Below are positions 16,192-25,000 of a stretch of 36,457 nucleotides of DNA, piece after piece. This DNA is from Flavobacteriales bacterium (GTDB lineage Bacteria; Bacteroidota; Bacteroidia; Flavobacteriales_E; Vicingaceae): assembly GCA_020435335.1 (NCBI GenBank), contig JAGQZT010000035.1, positions 1 to 36,457 on the forward strand, read 5' to 3'. The position numbers and the translations under genes are program-made. The notes beneath the pieces were generated by a model. That model did not search any database, was not told the DNA's origin, and was given only the letters and a program-made list of their open reading frames with translations. Each line of letters starts with the position of its first letter. The stretch's first letter is position 1.

Positions 16192-16337
16192 GTGTCAATA
16201 ACGTTATATGAGCTACTAAACTATCGGAAAGCCGGCCATAAACCGGGCTATGGTTCATTTTTTTATTGAACGGTAACAGGGTAAAATGTAGCAAGGAGAA
16301 GCTAAACTTGCGCTAGTGGAAGGAGGACCATTGTGTA
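16192..16337. promoter_or_regulatory. Leader region of the secretion operon, with hairpin
   Basis: This 146-bp stretch between the Cys-rich gene and the major pseudopilin gene should hold the operon promoter if it has its own. An inverted repeat, AGCCGG (16230-16235) with CCGGGCT (16243-16249) and one bulged base, sits about 40 bases before the ATG. Read toward the operon it lacks a T-run, so it looks more like a leader hairpin than a terminator. No exact TAnnTTTG element was found. Confidence 0.3.
16303..16325. repeat. Short interspersed repeat, copy 1
   Basis: TAAACTTGCGCTAGTGGAAG and the next bases match 17265-17287 at 18 of 23 positions, and all five differences are transitions. Both copies lie in intergenic DNA around the Cys-rich gene. 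Confidence 0.45.
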
Positions 16338-17051
16338 TTAATCCACTTTCTCATACTTCCCGTTCATGAATTGGTAGGTGCCTTCACTTTGATCAGGTTC
16401 GCAAAAACCTGTTTTTTCCGGCTCGTTCTGATACCTTGTTTTCAATGTATTCAGTATTGTCCTATCACTAATCTCGATCATTCCTGAAGTATTTATTTTC
16501 ACATTATACGACCAGGAACAAATTCCATTTTCCCAGATACCTGCTCTATAATTCTCGCAATTCTTCTGAAACAAACTTGTCGCTGAAAACAATAAGGACT
16601 TTGAATCTAAATCCCAGATTTCGTATTTTTCCTGTAGCGTTGATTCGGATATACCAAAAGTACCACTATGATTCTCAACTGAGAAAAAACATTTTCGTAA
16701 AAAAACCAGTTCTTTTGATCCTACCCCATTGATTTGAATCGAATCTATAATGATAGCCGTTTGGCTACCCGGACCCAATCCCGGAAACGGAATGGATGCA
16801 CCGTAATCTAACTTTGTAAAAAAAATGGTGTCTTTCGTATTGTAAGCGTAATACTGGTTGGTAAGCACTCCTTTCGTTTTTTGTTGTGAAGCGTTTACAC
16901 AACACTTACATCCAATCAGGCAGCAATCGTGGTCGTGTGTTAAACACTCCGGATGCTGATAAAAGCATAAACTATCTGTTAGTTCCTGGCCCAATCCTCT
17001 TGATGAAACCAGTAGCAACAGGAAAAACAATATGCTACTCCACCTTCTCAT
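16338..17051 (-). CDS. Secreted Cys-rich protein of unknown function
   Basis: About 237 aa from the ATG at 17051, chosen because it gives a clean signal peptide (MRRWSSILFFLLLLVSSRGL, cut near GQ). An upstream in-frame ATG at 17168 would put 39 unlikely residues before it and lies over a gene remnant. Residues after cleavage include a Cys/His cluster, CLTHDHDCCLIGCKCC, that could bind metal or form disulfides. The rest is beta-rich with no recognised domain (PFPGLGPGSQTAIIIDSIQI, WSYNVKINTSGMIEISDRT). The C-terminus YQFMNGKYEKVD is echoed in the remnant just upstream. It lies downstream of the RHS and MORN genes, beyond a terminator, so it may be expressed separately. It could be an accessory or immunity-like protein, but nothing proves it. 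Confidence 0.65.
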   Translation of the reverse strand: MRRWSSILFFLLLLVSSRGLGQELTDSLCFYQHPECLTHDHDCCLIGCKCCVNASQQKTKGVLTNQYYAYNTKDTIFFTKLDYGASIPFPGLGPGSQTAIIIDSIQINGVGSKELVFLRKCFFSVENHSGTFGISESTLQEKYEIWDLDSKSLLFSATSLFQKNCENYRAGIWENGICSWSYNVKINTSGMIEISDRTILNTLKTRYQNEPEKTGFCEPDQSEGTYQFMNGKYEKVD

Positions 17052-17103
17052 ACTTTCCGTTAATGAATTAATAGGCACCAGCTGCTTTATCAGTAACTGA
17101 CAA
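17035..17103 (-). pseudogene. 3' remnant of a lost tandem paralogue
   Basis: In another frame, just upstream of and overlapping the start of the Cys-rich gene, the codons read LSVTDKAAGAY, stop, FINGKYEKVE, stop. The live gene ends DQSEGTYQFMNGKYEKVD, so the last 11 codons are nearly identical and the internal stop is a CAA to TAA change at the Gln. The remnant's own stop (17037-17035) lies 14 bases inside the live gene. Only the last 23 codons or so are recognisable. An ancestral tandem pair that lost most of one copy explains this best. Confidence 0.6.
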
Positions 17104-17178
17104 TGTCTCATAAGATCTGCTCCCCCACAAGTTAGACAAGCTTCCAGCTTAAGCCTAAAATTACACATTCCTACTCAA

Positions 17179-17207
17179 CAAAAAAGCCCTTCGATTTGAA
17201 AGGCTTT
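17179..17207 (-). terminator. Rho-independent terminator, end of RHS-side transcription
   Basis: On the minus strand AAAGCCTTTC, loop AAATC, GAAGGGCTTT forms a stem with one mismatch and runs straight into a six-T tract (TTTTTTG). It lies 150 bases beyond the stop of the MORN gene at 17358 and upstream of the Cys-rich gene. It would end the transcript that carries the RHS, lipoprotein and MORN genes. Confidence 0.65.
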
Positions 17208-17216
17208 ATTCTACCT

Positions 17217-17287
17217 GGCAAGCTACAACCTTGCCTTATTTGTTCAGCACAAGTTACACTCCGTTAAACTTGTGCCAGCGGAGGGGG
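17217..17287. repeat. Two perfect hairpins and interspersed repeat, copy 2
   Basis: GGCAAG (17217-17222) pairs perfectly with CTTGCC (17230-17235). GCACAAGTT (17247-17255) pairs perfectly with AACTTGTGC (17267-17275), and the second arm runs into TAAACTTGTGCCAGCGGAGG (from 17265), the second copy of the repeat seen at 16303. With the terminator at 17179 this gives three hairpins in 100 bases. The rest of the gene-free stretch 17052-17357 shows nothing else. Confidence 0.5.
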
Positions 17288-17357
17288 TTCTTACAGCTTG
17301 TTAATGTTTTGAAATGGTTGTTAGTTTTTAAATTAATGCGACAGAACCAGCCTAAAC

Positions 17358-18020
17358 CTAATATTCTTTAGTTTCTTTTAGTACACCTTTTTCCCATATC
17401 TCTTCCTTTAAAAGGGTTCCTTCATCAGAAAAATACTTCCATGTTCCATCCTCAGTTCCCATATCACCATAAAGTCCCTCCAATCTAATTTGACCATTAT
17501 TATACCACCATTTATAATCTCCTTTAATAAATCCAGCTATTCTATTAAATTCATTTTTCTTTACCCCATTACAATAATAATTGACAATATGATTGGGCTG
17601 TTGCATAAAATCCACTTTTCTAACTAACTGACCATTTTCACACCATATCTCTTCGTAAACATATTGACCTTGAATTGTTCCAACTTCTTTTCTTTCTAAT
17701 TTTCCATTTGAAAAATATTGCAACGTAATGCAACTGTCATTATCACAGTAATAATCAAGAAGTATTTTTGTAAAATTAGAATCATAATAAACCTGCCAAT
17801 GCTCACCTGGAAGATTTTTACCATAGATGTAATAATACTTTTCTAATACCTCACCCTTAGCATCATAGGTATTATCAGAGCCAACAACTGATGTATCAGA
17901 ATATATAGTCTTATTAATCGCTTGAGCATTTGACAAATTTGGGGTAACAGTAAATATTGTAATCAAAATACATAATCTTAAACCTAGAGATACTTTCTTA
18001 TTTATTTTTAAAATTAACAT
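17358..18020 (-). CDS. Exported MORN/YwqK-like repeat protein
   Basis: A 220-aa protein with a signal peptide (LCILITIFTVTPNLSNAQ). MORN_2-type repeats fill the rest: YFSNGKLERKEVGTIQGQYV, WCENGQLVRKVDFMQQPN, GDYKWWYNNGQIRLEGLYGD and DGTWKYFSDEGTLLKEEIWE. In Bacillus subtilis the MORN_2 protein YwqK is encoded next to the toxin YwqJ and is labelled its antitoxin, so a MORN_2 gene two places after an RHS tip is suggestive. Here the protein is exported, so any neutralisation would be in the periplasm (inference). The gene is visibly AT-rich compared with the secretion operon, like the lipoprotein gene 41 bases upstream. It ends 150 bases before a terminator. An ordinary surface MORN protein is the alternative. 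Confidence 0.75.
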   Translation of the reverse strand: MLILKINKKVSLGLRLCILITIFTVTPNLSNAQAINKTIYSDTSVVGSDNTYDAKGEVLEKYYYIYGKNLPGEHWQVYYDSNFTKILLDYYCDNDSCITLQYFSNGKLERKEVGTIQGQYVYEEIWCENGQLVRKVDFMQQPNHIVNYYCNGVKKNEFNRIAGFIKGDYKWWYNNGQIRLEGLYGDMGTEDGTWKYFSDEGTLLKEEIWEKGVLKETKEY

Positions 18021-18061
18021 CGTTCAATTTTTAAAGTAGCTTTTGTAATTAATGTGTCCAA

Positions 18062-19042
18062 TTAATTGTTCCATTCAATTTCATCAATTTCTTGTTTTAA
18101 ATTTTCTACGGTTACCTTTCTAAATATGGGATCAATAATCATACCATCTTGAACAACTATTTTCTCATTACACATATAATACTGATTTCCATCCTTATAA
18201 AGACCAATTAATGTGGCTTGCTCACCTATTGGAAGGTTATAAAACTTAGAAATATCTTTTTCTTTTTCAATAGGAATAGAAACGGCATTTAATTTTGTAA
18301 AAATTAAACTATATGATACATTGTGAGTAACATCAGATTTTATATTTAAATTACCTTTACTATTTCCAGAGTATTCTATTTCTTTATCAGCATTTAACCA
18401 TCCAAACTCATGAGAACTATAGATATAATAATCTAATTCCATTCTTTGTTCTTCATCTACACTTATCATATACCCTCCATCCTCTGAATAAATGGTGTCA
18501 TTTTTTTTACTTGTAATGTCGTTTAAATCAGCTATAACATCATTCCAAATGACACTTTCATCTGCCCTCATATTTCCACCATACAATCTCATATCATTAC
18601 TAAAATCACCATTTACAACAATCCCAACTTCAAATCCCATCTTTTTATTTACCTTTATTTCATCACCAGATTTTGACCTAATACTTACCAATACCATTCC
18701 ACTTGTTTCTAATAAGTTATCAGATGTCTGGGAGGATAATTTAGAAAAAATTATTTCCGACAGTGAATAAAACTCCGTTAATTCCAATATCAAACTATCC
18801 TTAACCGCTTTACCTTCAATATTTAATAAACAACCTTCATTTAGTTTAATCAATGTTCCTTTTTCCCCAACAAAACTAATTGAAGAATCAAGTGAAAATC
18901 TAAAAACTTGTGGTCGGTTTTTTAATCCATTAAACACATCATCTCCTTTTGTCGTTAAATCTTTATCAATATTTGAGATTTCTCCACATGAAAACAACGA
19001 ACAAATTATTACAAATGATGTAAAAAAAAATTTCTTATCCAT
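18062..19042 (-). CDS. AT-rich lipoprotein after the RHS gene, possible immunity protein
   Basis: A 326-aa lipoprotein, lipobox LFSC with Cys at 19, followed by GEISNIDKD. Residues about 49-145 resemble the beta module of the LRR protein at 499-3297: a G-x-x-I-K-L start, LILELTEFYSLSEIIFS, LETSGMVLVSIRS and a gk-x-x-eV-like end. The remaining half is not recognised. It starts 19 bases after the RHS stop, where immunity genes of polymorphic toxins lie. Base composition is low: one sampled line at 18061 has 15 G+C of 60, against 31 of 60 at 14401. Immunity by a periplasmic lipoprotein is an inference from position and composition. An independent surface lipoprotein is possible. Confidence 0.75.
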   Translation of the reverse strand: MDKKFFFTSFVIICSLFSCGEISNIDKDLTTKGDDVFNGLKNRPQVFRFSLDSSISFVGEKGTLIKLNEGCLLNIEGKAVKDSLILELTEFYSLSEIIFSKLSSQTSDNLLETSGMVLVSIRSKSGDEIKVNKKMGFEVGIVVNGDFSNDMRLYGGNMRADESVIWNDVIADLNDITSKKNDTIYSEDGGYMISVDEEQRMELDYYIYSSHEFGWLNADKEIEYSGNSKGNLNIKSDVTHNVSYSLIFTKLNAVSIPIEKEKDISKFYNLPIGEQATLIGLYKDGNQYYMCNEKIVVQDGMIIDPIFRKVTVENLKQEIDEIEWNN

Positions 19043-19061
19043 TAGACCAATTTACACATTT

Positions 19062-22000
19062 TTATTGACCATAGGTATAGCTATTTGTTGTTATTTGAGT
19101 TGCATTAATATTCCCTGATTGTTGGGTAACATTTGTATTTGCAACTACATTAACCGTATTCCCATTTGGCAAATTGGCAACATTCCATATCACCGGGTTA
19201 AAAATTATATTCGCTGCATTTACTCCTTGACGAACAAGTTGAGCCCTAATTAGGTTTATTCTGGTTGTTAATACATTTCCTGCTGTTTGCCCTGTAGCAT
19301 TGTTAGCTATTACAGCAGCGTTAGGATAACCTGTTTGAAGAGTTACAGTAACCGTAGTAGCATTGTTAACTCTAATTGCTGGTTGCGTTGTTGTTGTTGT
19401 CGTCGTTATTGTTGGTAACCCTTCACTATTAGTTGCTGTTGTTACTGTACTTCCTGTTACAACGGCTGTACCATTTGGCGTAACAGGCTGTACTCCTTGA
19501 GGAGGTATTCCCGCTACTAATGCATTTGTTTGAGCAGGTGTTAACCCTCTTACTTGATTTCTGATAAAGCTAAAATTCGAAGTCAATGGAGCTCCTGGAG
19601 TCTGAGGTAAAAAAGGAGTATTAGGCACAAATTGTCCATTTCCAGGAGTATTTGTTTGCACTTGATACGGAGCTTGAAAGAAAACAGCTCCTTTCGAACC
19701 ATCATTCAAAGTTGCTCCAGGTACCCAAAAGTGTTTATAACTTTCTACCCCTGAACCTGTAATACCTCCATTTAAAGAAGCTGTTTTAGCGTTCCCAGAC
19801 GTTGAAAATCCATGTTGAAAATTAAATGCTCCATGAAATGGTTCTTTCCTCTCTGGAAATCCGTAAGTATTAGTATTTTTTCTTGCATCCACTGCACTTT
19901 CTAATCCTTCAATTTCTCTTGACCAGATTGGTTTATTACCCGCAAACTGATATGGAGTCATATATGGAAATTTAGACGCTAATGGGTCTATACTCATAAA
20001 TCTTCCTAACCTTGGGTCATGAACTCTGTATTTAAAGTTCACACTCAAGTCCCTACCATTCTTAACTTCTTTGTCCTGTTCTTGTCCCTGAAAGCCATAA
20101 CGGTAGTCAGAGCCTCCGCTGTAGCGATTAGGCATAGGCTGGCCGAACGGATAATAATCCGAGTAGCTCTTCACATCGGCCAAGAAGTAATCCGACAGGT
20201 TATCGGCACCCGGATCCTCACTTCGTTTCCGATCCGATACCGTAGCCAATACATTGCCCAAATGGTTGGTGAGCTCATAGGTCTTATTACCCCGGTAGTT
20301 GTGGTATTTTGTACTCAGTTTGATCAGTTGATCATGTATGCTGATCTGGTTCTGACCCTGCAGCGTAAAGTTCAGGTCGGCGGCTATTTCCACATCCGTA
20401 TTGGCCGAAGTGATCAGGGTCATGTCGGCTGCCGTGTTAAAGGTAACCACACCATTGGCCGGAATGTCGATGAAATCGGCACCGACATTGGCGGCACCAC
20501 TCACATTGGTAAACGGACCTCCGTTGATGGTTACGGCGTTGTTGCTGTACAGGGTAAACCCGATGTTGGAGCCTCCCGTACCCACTGTTACGCTACCGCC
20601 GGTTTGTACCGTGGCAGCCTGTAACCCTCCCGGATAAGAAACCGGAGCGGTGATGTACTCAAACGTCCCTCCTGTTCCGATCTGGGCAGCAAAAACGGTC
20701 TGAAATTCCAGGTCGCGGTTATCGGTACCGATCCGGCTGCTGCCGTAGATCGGGTTCTCCACCAACTCGAAATGTGAGGTCCACAGGTTCGTTCCCGCCG
20801 GTGTAAAGTACTGGTGGTAAACGGCCATGGTGTTACCCGAAGCATCGCGGTAATAGTGGTAGAAATCCCAGTCGTTCTCATTGGTTCCGGCCGGAGCCAC
20901 CACTTTCGTTACCCGGTTTCCGTTCGGATCGTAGCGGAAGGCCAGATCGGGTCTGGTGGAACCTGCCGAACGGCGAATGCGCAGAATTTTCCCGTAAACA
21001 TTCCAGCTGATGAGGCCAATTTCTTCGGCATCATCCGTAATTAAGTTACCGATCTCATCGTATTTATAATTTCCGGCAAGCTGCCCGGCCGAAATATCAT
21101 TGAATCCGGCATTCAGGTAACCCGGAACACCCGTTGTCTGCGTATTGGCAGGGTCGATATCATTTACATACGACAGTTTGTTCGTCGGACCGGACGGGCC
21201 TGAGTAATAGGCATAATCCAGATTATCCATACCGGCATTGTTGGTGGCCTTTCTGTTCAGGTTCAATAAATTACCATTGGCATCGTAGGTATACAGCGTG
21301 TTGTACTGATTCGTGTTGGCCAGGGCATAACTTACATCGCCGGAGTAGGCCATCATACCTTTCAGGCGGTTCAGCTGGTCGTAGCCGTAGTTAGTCGCCT
21401 GAACCGGCAACAGCACTTCGATTTCATTCATCAGTGAAGTGGCCATCTGGCGGATGTTCCCGTTAAACAGGTTATCCGGCTGGATGTTCAGGTTGTTGAT
21501 GTCCGTCAGGAAGTTATTGCCGTTGGCACTGATAGCTTTGTAGTCGTCGTCCACAGCATCTTCGTAATAACTCAGGCTGAAACCGTAGGCATCGCGGGCC
21601 AGGTTATCGTGTACATCATTTACCGTAGGATAAAAGGCATATAATGCTCCAGGAAGACCGTCTTTTCCGATATCACCTTCCAGGTTGCTCACGATGTTGT
21701 TGCTGTTTACTCCTTTCAGCCAACCGTGGATGGTATAGGCATAATCCTGTCCCTGTACTTTTTCTTCACCGATCTCGGTTCGGGCCAAAGGCCCGTGCAG
21801 GTTGTAGAAATAATCGGCATCATTTTCCCAGATCAGGTTGTCTTTGCTGGTGTAGGCCTCAATGATCCGGTTATCGGCATCGTAGCAGTATTTGTGGTGG
21901 TACTGATCCGCTTTCCCTTTCTGGAATGAGACCTTGTTCACGTTGCCGCTGATCAGGTCGTATTCGTATTCCAGGGTTTTGTACTGTTGGTTGAATGTAG

Positions 22001-25000
22001 CCAGCGGCGGATAATCGGCAATCATCATTTTTACGTTACCGTGGATGTCATACGAGTAGTGATTAGCAAACTGCCAGGTGGTATTCGATGAAATGCTTTT
22101 GGTGTAGCTGCTGGCTACGCGGCTTCGGAGGTTCTCCTGGCCGGCTGCACCGAACAGGTTGTTGATCGTGGAATTAAGCGTAACATCGTATTGAGTATAA
22201 GTAACCTGGTAGCGATCTGCCACCCCGATCCAGGAGGCCGGGAAGGCCGGATCGTCCAGTTGGGTACTTGTCGGAGGCACATTGGAGATCAGTTCACCCA
22301 CTTCGGTAATCCTACCCTGAGCATCGTATACCGTGTAACTGTATCGTTTCGGATTCAGGGCAGCCTGTTTCGCATTCTGAGAAGCCTTGAGCCTACCAAT
22401 GGCATCGTAGAAGAAAGCCGTAGGACCGGCATCCGGTGTATTTTGTTGCGTTAACTGATTCAGCGTATTATACTGGTAGCGGGTTACAAATTGATGAACC
22501 GGATAAGTTGGCGATGGTGCATTGCCGGTACGGTAATTATCCACATCCTGAGTAGCGGTGGCATTCAGCATGTTTACCCCTTGAGGAGCAACCGTACGGG
22601 TCAGGTTGCCGGCTCTGTCGTAGTAATAGAGTGTGAAGTGGTATTCACGGTCTTCGTAGGATACGTTAAAATCTTCGGCAAAATTACCGCCGAAGCAGGA
22701 AGCCTTGTAATGGTCGATGAAGTAATTCACGGCCGAATCGAGGGCTTGCTGGTTGAAGAGACTGTTATAATAACCGGCGATGTTCATACTTTGCTCCAGG
22801 CAGGGGTCTTCGGTAGGACAATTGATTTCTTCTGGAACCGGGTTGTTGTAAGGGTTCTGGTTCGGGTCGTTATCCGTTTGACAATTGGTGATCCATTCCT
22901 GGATATCGGCAGCCGTAACACCAAGGCTCGGGAACTGTGTTGCATAGAACCCGGCCAGGTCGTTTGCGAAGTCGGTTGTGGTCGCCCCGGGGTTTTCCTG
23001 GATAAAGAGGGCTTCCGCATCGGCCAGTTGTGTACAATAGCAGTTGAAATTAATGGGTTCGCATACTTCATTAATCATTACATTCCGAATCTGCAAACCA
23101 TTATCCACAGCCAGAATATCATCAACATACATGATCAGGTGTGAGAAGCTTGACGAAGTTGGCACTGTAAATGAATAACTAACAGGCATCCAATTCGTGT
23201 TCATCACATTTTGGGCAACTAATAACGTAACTGCGTTAGGATCAGTCGGGCCATAACCAGCACCGATGGTGGAATTAAATCCTAAGTTATTCGTGTATGC
23301 AATTTTAAAGCTGAAGTCAGAGCTGGCAATGTTTGTTTTAATATCAGCGGTAAAAGTATACGTTTTCCCTGCCACCAGAGGACTAATCAATTCATTTCCT
23401 AAAGCTGATACATCACCAGATGAAAGGAACAGCGGCATATCAACATAATTGTATGGGCTCGAAGGCACCGGACTAAAAATGGGTGAAGAAAGCGTAGTCG
23501 GAATATTCGTCCATCCATCAAAAGGATTACTAAAATCGCAGCTTGTAAAATCGGTGCAGCTCACTAACTGGCCACAGTATGTAGCCGGTATATTATTTCC
23601 GAACTGTGCGCCAAAAGCAGGCATACTGGAAGGGAATCCGGGTTGGCCGATCCCATTGTAGAAGAAATCGAGGTAATCGGGCTCTCGGATCTGGAATCCG
23701 GAGAAGTAGAAATTATGCAAGTCCACCTCTGTATACGGAAAAATACCGATACTTTGATGCAAGACTACTGAGGCATAAAACAAACCAAAAGGTTCACTGC
23801 TTGAGTTGGGAGGTTGAGGGCCAAACGGATCATTTTGATAATAAACATAAGCATCCGCATTTAATACAAAAGCAGGTAACAAACCGGGAACAGGTTGCAA
23901 AAAGGTTTCTGCCAGATTATCAAAATTACCTATTGTTCCACTCGCATCTTTGTAATCCAATAAATAGTAACAATCCTGGCTTTCCTTGTAGGCTTTTACC
24001 CAAATGTGTTTACGTTCCACGTAGGCTTGCCTGATGTAGGGCCAGGCATCATCCAGTGTTGTTACGGTTTGCCCTGAGGCAATAATGATATCTTCAATAT
24101 CTGCCTGTAACCCTTGCCCCCCTGTATTCACATTGGTATAAGGTCCATTGAGCATATTTAAGGTCGAATACCCAGTTCCTAACGTTGTAAAGAACGGATC
24201 TGCATTGACCATATCCCCGAGGAAGGTATTCAGGCTACCGGAAGAATATGAGGTGCTCCCCAGAAGGGCCGTGAATGTGGTCGGAAGTGTATTCGATGAA
24301 GAAAAATCCTGATCAAACTGGGCTGAGGGTTCTAAAGTCAGGCATAACTCATAATGGCAATACTCAGGGTGAGCTTGTACCAAGCTGGTAATGTCATTTC
24401 CAAAAAACGTGGTAATTTGAGTAAAATTCATAGTAGCCCATGATGGATCCCAATAGGTTCTCATATCGGTCCAATTATCAATATATGGAATACTCGTGTT
24501 CGGATGAGGGAATCCCATGGCTGCCCATTTTGCATCTACAGAAGGATCACTTCCCGGATCAAAAACTCCTCCTACGCTAGGAACCACATACAACTCCAGC
24601 CAGGTATCTATTCCTGAGGTTACTCCTGAAAGATTATCAAAATATTGCCCCCCCGGACTCATATCGGCTACGAGTTGGTCGTGCAAAAAATCACAGCTAA
24701 GTCCCACATTAGCCGAACCACACTCATTCGGATCACAGAGTGTCGGGTTGTTCGTGCAGAAGGTCTCACAATCGTCGCAGTTCTCGGTATTGATCGGCAT
24801 ATTGTACGGATCGAAGCAGTTTGATGCATGGTATTTTGTGAAATCATACACAGCGGCATCCAGGGCTGCCTGATTCAGCTTCAGTTCTTTCTTAATGGAA
24901 TAGGTTCCCACTTTATTGAAGTTCACGATGAAATTACCGGTAGTCGTAATCGACGTATTGATCGTGATGTACTGGGTAAGCAATACCGTATTATAGGCGG

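Noticed and set aside
17052..17168. Extended N-terminus of the Cys-rich protein from ATG 17168
   Set aside because: These codons lie over the remnant of a paralogue in another frame, and the ATG at 17051 gives a proper signal peptide.
20019..20624. Plus-strand open frame of about 200 codons across the RHS core
   Set aside because: It lies wholly inside the RHS gene, antisense, with no recognisable domain or signal.
180..24840. Similar string gatgcatggtattt near 180 and near 24823
   Set aside because: It encodes a short His-Ala-Ser piece in two otherwise unrelated proteins; the match is too short to mean homology.
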